Positions 8,791 to 17,403 of a stretch of DNA of 64,000 nt are shown one piece after another. The stretch comes from Roseihalotalea indica (GTDB taxonomy: Bacteria; Bacteroidota; Bacteroidia; Cytophagales; Cyclobacteriaceae): contig NZ_JAINFL010000011.1 of assembly GCF_022458895.1 (NCBI RefSeq), positions 1-64,000 of the forward strand, read 5' to 3'. The translations under genes were made by a program, and so were the position numbers. The notes under the pieces were generated by a model. The model was not told the origin of the DNA, did not search any database, and saw only the letters and a list, made by a program, of their open reading frames with translations. Every line of letters begins with the position of its first letter. Within the stretch, counting starts at the first letter, position 1.

Positions 8791-10323
8791 ATGGCCATCC
8801 TCGGAAACTTCATAAAAACTGCTATTGAATTAAAAGAGAAATTAACCCCGGAAACCGAAGCCATTCCGGCTCAGGAGCGGGTGTTAAGACAACTGTTAAA
8901 AACCGCTGAAAACACCGAATTCGGGCAGCGTTATGGCTTTTATAAAATTTTAAGTGCTGACAATCCCCGTAAAGCTTTTGCGGCTACAGTCCCGATACAT
9001 GACTACCAGAAAATTCAGGATGAATGGTGGCATCGTGTTCAGGCGGGTGAGGAGAATATTACGTGGCCCGGAAAGCCTCAGTACTTTGCCCTTAGCTCAG
9101 GCACTACCGGCAGCTCCAGCAAACGTATTCCGGTTACGGATGAGATGCTGGACGCGATTCGAACTACCGGAGTTCAACAGGTAACGAGCCTGGCAAATTT
9201 TGATATGCCCCCTGAGTTTTTCGAGAAGGAAATTATGATGCTGGGCAGCAGTACTGATCTTCAGAAAAGAGGCGAATTTCTGGAAGGTGAAATTAGTGGC
9301 ATCAGTGCCAGTAACATTCCTTTTTGGTTTAAGGGTTATTATAGACCAGGGGATGACATAGCCCGCATTGCTGATTGGGATGAACGTGTACAGAAGATTG
9401 CCGAGCGAGCAGAAGAATGGGATATTGGTGCTCTATCCGGCATTCCTTCCTGGATGGAGTTGATGATGAAAAAAGTAATTGAGTACCACAATCTGAAAAA
9501 TATTCATGAGATATGGCCAAACCTTAGCGTGTATACTCCCGGTGGAGTTGCGTTTGAACCTTATCGTAAAAGCTTCGAGCGACTACTGGACCATCCGTTG
9601 ATTTATCTGGATACTTATCTGGCATCCGAAGGTTTTCTGGCTTTCCAGAATCGGCCAGATACCACTTCTATGGCCCTAGTGGTTGACAATGGTATCTATT
9701 TTGAGTTTGTGCCTTTTGAAGAAAAAAATATGGCAGAGGATGGCAATGTTCATCCGGATGCCGAAATTCTCACGCTGGCAGAAGTAGAAGAAGAACAGGA
9801 TTACGTACTGCTGATCTCTACTGTTTCTGGTGCCTGGCGTTACATGATTGGCGATACGGTGAAGTTTACGGATAAAGAACGCGGTGAAATTGCCATAACC
9901 GGGCGAACCAAGCATTTTCTCAACGTAGTAGGCTCGCAGCTATCAGTACATAAGATGAATGCTGCCATGCAGAAGCTTGAGGAGCATTTTCAGGTAACCA
10001 TACCGGAATTTACGGTAGCTGCCGTTCGCCGCGAGGAAGATCAGGAATATATCCATAAGTGGTATCTGGGATCAGATGATGCTATGAATGCGGAGGAAGT
10101 TGCAGAAACGTTAGACAAAATTCTGAAAGACGCGAACAAAAATTACGGAGTAGCCCGTAGTAAAGCGTTAAAAGATGTGAAAGTTGAGGTAATACCCAGC
10201 GACTTGTTCTATCAATGGAGCGAAGTCAGCAAGAAAAAAGGCGGGCAGGTAAAAACCCCCCGCGTGATGAAAGAAGAAGAATTTGCCGAATGGGAGGCTT
10301 TCGTACAGAAAGCTCGGGTCTAA
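8791..10323 (+). CDS. GH3 auxin-responsive-promoter family acyl-adenylating enzyme
   Basis: This 510-residue protein belongs to the ANL adenylate-forming superfamily, GH3 branch. The ATP-binding P-loop FALSSGTTGSSSKRIPVT is at about residues 106-123. The second motif, YLDTYLASEGFLAFQ, lies near 275, and YMIGDTVKF with GRTKHFLNVVGSQLS near 355-390 corresponds to the hinge and C-terminal cap. Plant GH3 enzymes join amino acids to jasmonate or auxin. Bacterial members are common in Bacteroidota with unproven acyl acceptors, so the substrate is unknown. It is cytoplasmic and probably a single gene. This family is unrelated to glycoside hydrolase family 3 despite the name. Confidence 0.9.
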   Translation: MAILGNFIKTAIELKEKLTPETEAIPAQERVLRQLLKTAENTEFGQRYGFYKILSADNPRKAFAATVPIHDYQKIQDEWWHRVQAGEENITWPGKPQYFALSSGTTGSSSKRIPVTDEMLDAIRTTGVQQVTSLANFDMPPEFFEKEIMMLGSSTDLQKRGEFLEGEISGISASNIPFWFKGYYRPGDDIARIADWDERVQKIAERAEEWDIGALSGIPSWMELMMKKVIEYHNLKNIHEIWPNLSVYTPGGVAFEPYRKSFERLLDHPLIYLDTYLASEGFLAFQNRPDTTSMALVVDNGIYFEFVPFEEKNMAEDGNVHPDAEILTLAEVEEEQDYVLLISTVSGAWRYMIGDTVKFTDKERGEIAITGRTKHFLNVVGSQLSVHKMNAAMQKLEEHFQVTIPEFTVAAVRREEDQEYIHKWYLGSDDAMNAEEVAETLDKILKDANKNYGVARSKALKDVKVEVIPSDLFYQWSEVSKKKGGQVKTPRVMKEEEFAEWEAFVQKARV

Positions 10324-10324
10324 T

Positions 10325-11023
10325 TTAAGGCGCTACATCGGTTAGCATTTCCGTGAATTCTTCGGGCGACATGTACAGGCGCTTAATACGCTCTTTGTAT
10401 GAATCTGGAATATCGGCGTGGTTTAGCACGAAGTTTTTGGTTTCCATAATCATGTCGCCCAACCCATGATCCAGGGCAAATAAATCAGCACGTCGTTCGG
10501 CATCTTTCAGGAAGTTCTCAAAGAGCCAGTATTTTGCTCCGAAGCCAATCATAGCCAGGCCACTACGGTCTTTGTAATCTATAATGTGCCCTAATTCGTG
10601 AGCAATCCAGCCTACCAGTACTTCAAACGGTAAAGTAGTAATGTCCAGACTTTCGCTATTTAGCTTTAGATATCGGCTGATTTTTATGACATAAGTACGT
10701 TTTGATTTACCCCTAAAAAGAGTACTAACTTTAGGCTGAGCCTGCATTACCGACTTACGAATATCTTCTTTGTAAATAAAATGAATCCGGGTGTCTTTCA
10801 GCGACGGATAATAAGAAAGCGCAGTCAGAATGACTTTTTCCATCTCTCCCGGGATAACCTTATTATTAGCCAGATCTGCCCATTCTGCTTGAGGTGGATC
10901 ACCTTTCCGCACCCGTTCTGCTTTAGCACCAGCAGACGAGAAAAGCGTAACACACCAACAAATTGTAAGAGCAGATAGAAATAAGGAATTAATCATTAAT
11001 AAATGTTCTATGAGGGTTTTCAA
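10325..11023 (-). CDS. gluzincin-type zinc metallopeptidase, secreted or periplasmic
   Basis: The 232-residue protein has an N-terminal hydrophobic segment (about 10-35; Met-10 is an alternative start). The zinc site is HELGH at residues 142-146 with the third ligand in AERRADLFAL (E176, with D180 in the usual ExxxD spacing). The strands before it (PFEVLVGWIAHELGH) resemble M48-like minimal metallopeptidase domains. It would act in the periplasm, substrate unknown. It converges with the GH3 gene with only one base between stop codons, so the two transcripts overlap. No inhibitor or partner gene is adjacent. Confidence 0.72.
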   Translation of the reverse strand: MKTLIEHLLMINSLFLSALTICWCVTLFSSAGAKAERVRKGDPPQAEWADLANNKVIPGEMEKVILTALSYYPSLKDTRIHFIYKEDIRKSVMQAQPKVSTLFRGKSKRTYVIKISRYLKLNSESLDITTLPFEVLVGWIAHELGHIIDYKDRSGLAMIGFGAKYWLFENFLKDAERRADLFALDHGLGDMIMETKNFVLNHADIPDSYKERIKRLYMSPEEFTEMLTDVAP

Positions 11024-11293
11024 AAAGAATTTGAACCTTTCAATTCACTTCTTAACGGGTAGATTTAAAGGATAAGTTCCTCTACTGTCACTGGTAAATT
11101 GAAATTATACCTATTAAGTATTGTTACAATAAACTGAAATAACAGCAAAAAACCATAAGATTACCCCGGTAAATGGTACATGTGTACTCTTAAAATGATA
11201 AAGTGTCCGGTTTAGATGAAGTGGACTAAAAATACAGATTCTTTAAGAAAAAAGAATGATAAGCTGCATAATTAGTTAAATAATTTTGGGGTC

Positions 11294-11839
11294 TTATTCA
11301 ACTCTTGTAATAATAATCTTACTCAGGCTTTTTAGGTTCCGTCGGCCCGTTCTTATGTCACTCGTGGTGAGCACTAAAATACGATCCTCCATCTTCTTAA
11401 TACTCTTACCTTCCATCTGAGTAATTAAAAAAGTATGGTCGCCGGTGGCGGTATTAAAAATTTCGTTCCAGGAATATACGACTTTGTATCCATCAATGGC
11501 AGCAAACGTCAGATAGAACTCGCTCAGAAACTTGGGATCGTCTACTTCAATTTGCGCCTGGTCTAATATCTTTTTGATCGGAATACCCTTCAGGCCAGTA
11601 AGCACACCTTTTTCTACACCAGCATGATTGGTTATTATAACATCTTCTACAGGTTCTGCTTCAAATGCACTAAGATCGGATAAGGTGAATTTCACTTCAT
11701 TTTTCACCTCTCCGGTAATGATAAAAGAATCGGTCGGCAGATATTCATGCTGACCAAAGGCGGGTTGGATCAATAGCACGAGGATAAAGGCCATCAAACC
11801 AGTTAGTAACTTACCCATACCTGTTAGGCGGATTTGCAT
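11294..11839 (-). CDS. molybdopterin-dependent oxidoreductase-like domain protein without the cofactor cysteine
   Basis: This is a 181-residue protein counted from the Met at 11839 (the frame is open to 11884, and 11818 is also possible). A signal peptide ends at PAFGQ. The body has the small beta fold seen in sulfite-oxidase-type molybdopterin domains: SFIITGEVKNEVKFTLSDL, VIITNHAGVEKGVLTGLKGIPIKKIL, then YKVVYSWNEIF and ILVLTTSDIRTGRRNLKSL. In true enzymes of this fold a cysteine binds molybdenum, but the mature chain here contains no cysteine at all. It is therefore more likely a non-catalytic, periplasmic binding relative. It stands alone, with 270 bp before it and about 400 bp after it. 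Confidence 0.62.
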   Translation of the reverse strand: MQIRLTGMGKLLTGLMAFILVLLIQPAFGQHEYLPTDSFIITGEVKNEVKFTLSDLSAFEAEPVEDVIITNHAGVEKGVLTGLKGIPIKKILDQAQIEVDDPKFLSEFYLTFAAIDGYKVVYSWNEIFNTATGDHTFLITQMEGKSIKKMEDRILVLTTSDIRTGRRNLKSLSKIIITRVE

Positions 11840-12249
11840 GAAGTTCATCTTACAATTCGATACGGTTAAAAATAGGAGACTCATATATTCGGTATTTTCA
11901 CCAAATTTGCTCTTTTTTTACTATTTCTTATTGTCATAAAGAATTAGTCAATGATCAACGTAATCAAGAAATAGCATTTTACATGCATCAAATTCTTCCT
12001 GCGTGCTTGCAACTATACATTCCATCTGTGCCTGATGATTATTGACTCGGTTAGACTTACCTTCTGTTGGTTCCTCCAAAAATAAACTGAATTACTAAAC
12101 TATTGGTTAACACCTGGAAATTTCCTCCCCCTTCGGCCCGGCTTTTAATCCGGCATGCATTATTAGAGCTCCCTAGACAGTCCGGGTGGCTCAGGTGTTT
12201 CTTTAGGCAATGCAGAGCAGGATTAATGCAGCAATTATGGATTGCCGAC
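11840..12249. other. gene-free stretch
   Basis: This is a gap of about 410 bp between two minus-strand genes. I see no reading frame, no clear terminator and no repeat worth naming. Confidence 0.4.
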
Positions 12250-13410
12250 TTATTTTACTTTCTGGTTAGGTAGATATATAGTAAATGTTGAGCCCTCTAT
12301 ACTGCTCTCCAGCCTAATTTCACCACCTAGTTGTTTCACACAATGCTTCACATTATACAAGCCAAGCCCAGTTCCACTAACCCGGTTGGTTGCCCGAAAA
12401 AACATATTGAATACATTTTTATGGTGTTGGGCTTTTATGCCCATGCCATTATCGGCTACCACAAGTTTCAGTCCTGCCCCCTCATCAGTAACTGAAATGC
12501 TTACCCATCCTCCAGCCTGCTTCTTCTGATACTTCACTGCATTATCAATCAGGTTTTGAAGAATTGAAATCAGTAGTGATTTATCACTGTAAAAGGGGTT
12601 CCAGAGATCAATGTGCTTCTCAAAGCGAATATTCTTGGCCTTTTTAGGGCTTACCACTGAGTTTTGTACTTCATCAATCAATTCATGAAATTCAATAGGG
12701 TAATAGGTTCTTTTTTCTTTCCTGATTCTTGCCAGAGCGACCAGCTCCCGCAATACATGATCCATACGTTCAGCCTGTTGCTTAATCATACTCAGATAGC
12801 TTAGGAGCGTTTCAAGATCTTTTGATTCCTGCTCAGCCACAGTAATCAACCCCATAATAGTAGCCAGCGGACTGCGCATATCATGAGAGGCTTTATAAGA
12901 AAAGGTATTTAACTCATCAATGGCTTCCTTCAGATCAGTAATATCCATGGCAGCTACTCCTAATCCATCGGCTACTTTAAATACTTGGATGCGCGTGCAA
13001 TAATTTCCTAGATTCGGATGAGGAATCACATTATCAATAGTATGTGGTACTCCGGTCTGTAGGACCTTTTGATATACTTTATAACGTTCTGTATTTTCAA
13101 TACCAGGGATAACATCAGTAATCAGCTTTCCTATTACTTGCTTTTCTTTAAAGTGTGATATTTTTAAAAAGCTTTTATTAACATCCACAAGCCTCAAATC
13201 CTTATCTAAAATCACAAATACCTCCTCTGCCTTGTCGAAGAAGGTTGCCTGCCGAAGGAGGTTAACGCCCTGTCCTTTATTCATTTTATTATTACTACCA
13301 GCAGCACTATTTACACCATCTTTTTTTTTCACGTGCTCTATAAGTTCATCTGGTGAATACCCACTATTTTCAAAAAGTTTTTGTGCATTGATTCTCAAAA
13401 TTACACTCAA
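12250..13410 (-). CDS. PAS-domain sensor histidine kinase (intact paralogue)
   Basis: The 386-residue protein has no signal or membrane segment, so it is a cytoplasmic sensor. A PAS domain covers about 52-160 (FVILDKDLRLVDVNKSFLKIS). The HisKA helix follows with SYKASHDMRSPLATIMGL and phospho-acceptor H176. The ATPase domain has the N-box LLISILQNLIDNAVKY, the G1-box VVADNGMGI and the G2-box GTGLGLYNVKHCVKQLGG. No response regulator is adjacent. The next gene upstream (13447-14502) is a close paralogue in the same order and strand, 36 bp away, so the two are likely one operon derived by duplication. Confidence 0.9.
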   Translation of the reverse strand: MSVILRINAQKLFENSGYSPDELIEHVKKKDGVNSAAGSNNKMNKGQGVNLLRQATFFDKAEEVFVILDKDLRLVDVNKSFLKISHFKEKQVIGKLITDVIPGIENTERYKVYQKVLQTGVPHTIDNVIPHPNLGNYCTRIQVFKVADGLGVAAMDITDLKEAIDELNTFSYKASHDMRSPLATIMGLITVAEQESKDLETLLSYLSMIKQQAERMDHVLRELVALARIRKEKRTYYPIEFHELIDEVQNSVVSPKKAKNIRFEKHIDLWNPFYSDKSLLISILQNLIDNAVKYQKKQAGGWVSISVTDEGAGLKLVVADNGMGIKAQHHKNVFNMFFRATNRVSGTGLGLYNVKHCVKQLGGEIRLESSIEGSTFTIYLPNQKVK

Positions 13411-13446
13411 CTCACTGTATGTATAAATAATCTAGCCTTCCTAAAC

Positions 13447-14502
13447 CTATATCTCTTGCCCATTTGGTAAGTATATGGTAAATATGGTTCCTTCCTCACT
13501 ACTCTCCAGCGTAATTTCTCCACCCAATTTTTTCACACAATGCTGCACACTATACAATCCCAGCCCAATTCCGGCGGACAGGTTGGTGGCTCTGAAAAAC
13601 ATATTGAATACATCAGTCTGATATTTGGGTTCAATTCCAATACCATTGTCAGCAACACAAATCTTCACCCCTTGCTGCTCACCCGTAACCGACACTTTTA
13701 TCCACGGAGTGTCCAGGTTTTTTTTTCGGTATTTGATGGCATTGTCAATGAGATTTTGAAGCATCGATTTTAGTAAGACTTTGTCACTGTAAAACTTGTG
13801 CTGGGCTAAAATCTGCTTATCAAAGTTGACATCATTGTACCCGTCCATGCCTGATAGTGACTCTAGTACCTGATCAACTAACTGCCGAAAGTCAATGAGG
13901 TAATACCCCTTTTCTCCACTGGAAATTTGAATGAACTCAATAAGCTCTTTCAGCACACCATCCATACGGTCTGCCTGTTGCTTGATCATCTCCAGGTAAT
14001 CCAGGCCTGTATTCAGATCTTTTGATTCCTGCTCAGCTACATTGACCAAGCCCATTATGGTGGCCAGAGGGCTGCGCATATCGCGAGATGTTTTATAAGA
14101 GAAAGCGTTTAACTCTTCAATAACATCCTTTAGGTCGGTAATGTTGACCACCGACAGCCCTATCCCATCTCCTAGCTTAAACACAGATACTCGCGCAGTA
14201 ATACTTCCCAGGCTTGGATGGGGCATTACCTGGTCGATTACCTCAGATTTTCCGGTCTTAATGACTTTTTGATATATTTGATAGCGCTCAGATTCTTCTA
14301 TGTCGGGGCTTATTTCTTTGAGATTTTTGCCCACCATCTGTTTTTTTTCAAGTCGTAATGTATTTACAGTAACTTCATTCACATCAATGAAATTCAAATC
14401 TTTATCGAAGACAATAAATCCCTCCTGGGCATTATTGAAGAAAGCTGCTCGTAGTTCGATGTTACTTTTCTGAGAATTATCCATATTAAATTTACTACCC
14501 AC
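13447..14502 (-). CDS. PAS-domain histidine-kinase paralogue lacking the phospho-acceptor His
   Basis: The 351-residue protein has the same layout as its downstream neighbour: a PAS domain (about 18-125, GFIVFDKDLNFIDVNEVTV), a dimerisation helix and an ATPase domain. The N-box LLKSMLQNLIDNAIKY, G1-box CVADNGIGI and G2-box GIGLGLYSVQHCVKKLGG are all intact. The conserved S-H-D-x-R-S-P motif, however, reads SYKTSRDMRSP: residue 140 is Arg (codon at 14083-14085, CGC on the coding strand), where the paralogue has His. It should bind ATP but cannot autophosphorylate there. A heterodimeric or allosteric role with the intact paralogue is inference. Confidence 0.85.
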   Translation of the reverse strand: MGSKFNMDNSQKSNIELRAAFFNNAQEGFIVFDKDLNFIDVNEVTVNTLRLEKKQMVGKNLKEISPDIEESERYQIYQKVIKTGKSEVIDQVMPHPSLGSITARVSVFKLGDGIGLSVVNITDLKDVIEELNAFSYKTSRDMRSPLATIMGLVNVAEQESKDLNTGLDYLEMIKQQADRMDGVLKELIEFIQISSGEKGYYLIDFRQLVDQVLESLSGMDGYNDVNFDKQILAQHKFYSDKVLLKSMLQNLIDNAIKYRKKNLDTPWIKVSVTGEQQGVKICVADNGIGIEPKYQTDVFNMFFRATNLSAGIGLGLYSVQHCVKKLGGEITLESSEEGTIFTIYLPNGQEI

Positions 14503-15378
14503 AGTACTATTTATATCCGCTTCTTTCTACGAGTACTGTAGGTTAATCTAATAAATTAGCCCTTATTTTAAAAGGTTTTTTGGCTGGTGCCTACAAACTT
14601 TCAAGGCACACGTAAAAACTACACGATTAACGGGTAAATACCTCTAGCAGTGACCTCAAAAGACAAGCTGACTTAATCGCCAAATTTGGCATAATAGCAA
14701 TTTTACTGATAATCCTCCCGAAGTGACGAAATCAAGCGAAACACAGTATTATTTACCACTGAAAAACATTTCGCCTGTTCTCCAGCAAATTGACACTTTG
14801 CTAAAAAGCTTTACATGCACGCGTAGGCAAGGCCCACTCTTTTACTGCTCTGTTTTCAAAAAATCACTTGTATATTGTTTTACAAGGTTGGGCAATTGTC
14901 TAAAAAATCAGGGACAGCCCATATGCTTACATCTACCTGCATACCCTCCAGGTAACACCCTGCTTCTTTTCTGGCTCAAATCCTGCTTCCAACCTAGGGA
15001 AAATCGATAAAAAGGCTTAGATATTACTTCCAAGTAACTATAAATCGAAAAACATGCTCCAACCTTACTCCCAAGTAGCTAGAAATCAAAAAACATGCTC
15101 GAAACTTACTCCCAAGTAACTCAACAGTCATTTTCGAGCCTCGAAACTCATTGCCAATCACTAAACAGTCCACAAAAGCGCTCATAACTCATTACTCAGC
15201 TGCCAGCAATCGTACATCAGCCTCAGAAACGATTGCTAAGCACCTGGCAATTATATATTCTTAAAAAAAATCACTGCTGACCAATTTAACACACCACCGG
15301 ATCACTATTGGTGAAGTACTCCGGACTATATCATTACTTTTGACCCTTACGTGACTTATTTCCCAGCCAGCAGCCAGA
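14503..15378. other. long gene-free stretch between kinase and dehydrogenase genes
   Basis: This is 876 bp with no believable gene; the only longer frame (14723-15010, plus strand) has no family features. It contains the 41-bp tandem repeat listed separately. A second half rich in short CAAT/CTCA words (15121-15230) shows no clear period. Confidence 0.4.
15024..15121. repeat. 41-bp tandem repeat, 2.4 copies, with a palindromic core
   Basis: Units start at 15024, 15065 and 15106, exactly 41 bp apart; the last is partial. Each begins with TTACTTCCAAGTAACT or TTACTCCCAAGTARCT and ends with AAAAACATGCTC. In the first unit TTACTT-CC-AAGTAA is a perfect 6-bp inverted repeat; in the others one arm base has changed. 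It could be a regulator-binding array, a decayed repeat family or polymerase slippage. Confidence 0.65.
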
Positions 15379-16596
15379 TCAGTCTGGATACTCAAAAGCC
15401 AGGGGCTCATTGACCCGTTCGTGCCAAGGTAACCCATACTGATTTAGCGCGTCCATAAATGGGTCGGGGTTAAACTCTTCCACATTATATACTCCCGGCT
15501 GCATCCATTCGCCCTGTAACATCATCATGGCACCGATCATGGCGGGTACTCCGGTGGTATATGAAACTGCCTGAGCTCCTACTTCCTGATAGGTTTTAGC
15601 ATGATCACAGTTATTGTATACAAAGTACGTTTTGTCCTTTCCATCTTTCACGCCTTTGATCTGGCAACCAATAGAGGTTTTTCCCTGGTAGCCTTCACCC
15701 AGCGACGCCGGCTCGGGTAAGACTGCCTTCAAAAATTCCAGTGGAATGATATCCTGCCCTTTGAACTTCACGGGGTCAATGCGGGTCATACCCACATTTT
15801 CCAGCACCCGTAGGTGGGTAATGTACTGCTGAGAAAAAGTCATCCAGAAACGCGCTCGCTTCAGGTGAGGAATATTTTTGGTGAGCGACTCCAGCTCCTC
15901 GTGATACAACAGGTATGATTCTTTCTCTCCTACCTCAGGGTAGTCTACGGGCTGATGAATCTCGAGCGGCTCAGTCTCTACCCAACTTCCTTGTTCCCAG
16001 TAACGGCCATTTTGCGTTATCTCCCGGATGTTGATTTCCGGGTTAAAATTAGTGGCAAATGCTTTACCATGGTCGCCGGCGTTACAATCCACAATATCCA
16101 GGTAATGAATTTCGTCAAAGTGATGCTTTTGGGCGTGAGCGGTAAATACTCCGGTTACGCCCGGATCGAAACCGCACCCCAGCAGCGCCATAATGCCAGC
16201 TTTTTCAAATTTTTCGCGGTAATCCCACTGCCATTTGTATTCAAACTTTGCTACATCCCGAGGTTCGTAATTGGCCGTATCCAGGTAATGCACTTTGGTT
16301 TCCAGGCAGGCATCCATGATGGTTAAGTCCTGATATGGCAAGGCCACATTAATGACCAGCTTGGGTTTAAACTCCTTGATCAGTTGTACCAGTTCCGGTA
16401 CATTATCCGCATCAACCTGCGCCGTTTGAATAAAAGTATCTGGAAATTTGCGACGCACCTGCTCGGCTATCTGATCGCATTTTGATTGGGTACGGCTAGC
16501 TAATAAAATATTGCTGAAAACACCGGACACTTCGGCACATTTGTGAGCCACCACATTTCCTACGCCTCCTGCTCCTATGATTAATACATTACTCAT
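15379..16596 (-). CDS. saccharopine-dehydrogenase-family enzyme, probably carboxynorspermidine dehydrogenase
   Basis: The 405-residue protein has an N-terminal Rossmann fold (VLIIGAGGVGNVVAHKCAE). A central SACCHAROPINE-type domain contains VINVALPYQDLTIMDACLETKVHYLDTANYE and ALLGCGFDPGVTGVFTAHA, and a C-terminal strand contains TTGVPAMIGAMMMLQGEW. This sequence type matches carboxynorspermidine synthase/dehydrogenase. That enzyme reductively condenses aspartate semialdehyde with a diamine in the alternative spermidine pathway, before the NspC decarboxylase. No nspC lies in the window. It is cytoplasmic and NAD(P)H-dependent. The family call is strong; the exact substrate is inferred. Confidence 0.85.
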   Translation of the reverse strand: MSNVLIIGAGGVGNVVAHKCAEVSGVFSNILLASRTQSKCDQIAEQVRRKFPDTFIQTAQVDADNVPELVQLIKEFKPKLVINVALPYQDLTIMDACLETKVHYLDTANYEPRDVAKFEYKWQWDYREKFEKAGIMALLGCGFDPGVTGVFTAHAQKHHFDEIHYLDIVDCNAGDHGKAFATNFNPEINIREITQNGRYWEQGSWVETEPLEIHQPVDYPEVGEKESYLLYHEELESLTKNIPHLKRARFWMTFSQQYITHLRVLENVGMTRIDPVKFKGQDIIPLEFLKAVLPEPASLGEGYQGKTSIGCQIKGVKDGKDKTYFVYNNCDHAKTYQEVGAQAVSYTTGVPAMIGAMMMLQGEWMQPGVYNVEEFNPDPFMDALNQYGLPWHERVNEPLAFEYPD

Positions 16597-16731
16597 AATT
16601 CAAGGTTTGAATAGTTCAAGTATAGAATGATAAAAAATAACTGCATAGTGGTTTATCAACCAATATCAATAAGGTTTAATAACTACTTACAGTGTGCTAG
16701 GGCAAAGTTATGGAATCCATTTACACAAAAA

Positions 16732-16758
16732 AACCAACCGGAAAATTCCCGGTTGGTT
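16732..16758 (-). terminator. rho-independent terminator of dps
   Basis: AACCAACCGG (16732-16741) pairs perfectly with CCGGTTGGTT (16749-16758). On the minus strand the stem is followed by a run of T. It lies 73 bp after the dps stop. Confidence 0.8.
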
Positions 16759-16831
16759 TACCAATAAGTCATAAAAACATGTGTCACATGAACTTCTCCT
16801 TAACTATGAAAAATGCTTTTGGTATCAGGCA

Positions 16832-17308
16832 CTATTGCAAGAAGGCTTTTAACATCCAGATTCTTTTTTCAGTAGCCTGAATCATATCTTCAAGCAGTGA
16901 AGCCGTACCTTGGTCCTGCGCTTCCTGGGCGGTAGCCAACGTTTCTTTTAGCGAATAAAGAATTACCTGATTGTTTTTCCAGGTAATATGAACTGCTTTA
17001 TCGCCCTGGCTTACATTTTTAGCCGCAGTAAGCTGAGCTTTTTGAAAGTAATCATCCAAGGCATGCAAGGGAGTGGCATCCAGAGCCCGAATGCGCTCGG
17101 CTAGCTGATCAACTACTTCGGCTGCCTCCTGGTACAATTCTTCAAACTGCTGATGTAGCTGAAAAAACCAGCTACCTGTTACATTCCAATGAAATCCTCG
17201 TAGGTTTTGGTAGTAAATCTGGTAATCAGCTAATAATCCGTTTAACTGGTCTACGACTAGCTCTTTAGCTTTGGCTCGATTGTCTTGTTCAACGGCAGTG
17301 CTTATCAT
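16832..17308 (-). CDS. dps: Dps family DNA-protecting ferritin
   Basis: The 158-residue four-helix protein has the Dps ferroxidase signature HWNVTGSWFFQLHQQFEELYQEAAEVVDQLAERI, with His, Asp and Glu ligands that bind iron at the dimer interface. The length is normal. It oxidises Fe(II) with hydrogen peroxide, stores iron as a 12-mer and protects DNA under oxidative stress. It is divergent from oxyR, the usual partner that switches dps on, with a palindrome between them. It has its own terminator. An imperfect promoter can be read on the minus strand: TTG at 17375-17373, 18 bp, then ATGGTTTG (17354-17347). Confidence 0.93.
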   Translation of the reverse strand: MISTAVEQDNRAKAKELVVDQLNGLLADYQIYYQNLRGFHWNVTGSWFFQLHQQFEELYQEAAEVVDQLAERIRALDATPLHALDDYFQKAQLTAAKNVSQGDKAVHITWKNNQVILYSLKETLATAQEAQDQGTASLLEDMIQATEKRIWMLKAFLQ

Positions 17309-17317
17309 ATTGCTATA

Positions 17318-17325
17318 TATATTTG
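17318..17325 (+). promoter_or_regulatory. -7 box of a Bacteroidota promoter for oxyR
   Basis: TATATTTG matches TAnnTTTG exactly, about 80 bp before the oxyR start. No TTG at the expected -33 spacing is seen, so the promoter may need an activator. Confidence 0.4.
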
Positions 17326-17379
17326 TTTATGCAGGTATACGTACGTCAAACCATTAAGATAATTAATCGTATCAATGAT

Positions 17380-17400
17380 AGTATAAATAATATTTATACT
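17380..17400. promoter_or_regulatory. perfect palindrome, candidate OxyR operator
   Basis: AGTATAAAT (17380-17388), spacer AAT and ATTTATACT (17392-17400) form a perfect 9-bp inverted repeat. It ends 3 bp before the oxyR start codon and lies just upstream of the -33 element of dps. A protein bound here could both activate dps and limit its own synthesis. LysR-type regulators bind such T-N11-A dyads. Confidence 0.55.
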
Positions 17401-17403
17401 TGT

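Noticed and set aside
8791..10323. reading the GH3 protein as a glycoside hydrolase that would complete a SusCD sugar locus
   Set aside because: The P-loop FALSSGTTGSSSKRIP shows an adenylate-forming enzyme; the shared GH3 name is a coincidence.
14723..15010. 95-codon plus-strand frame in the gene-free stretch
   Set aside because: It has no family motif, no signal or membrane pattern and odd composition with many Cys and Pro; it ends at the tandem repeat. Probably chance.
15121..15230. possible CRISPR-like short repeats after the 41-bp units
   Set aside because: No constant repeat with regular unique spacers; only short similar words (CTCA, CAAT) without a period.
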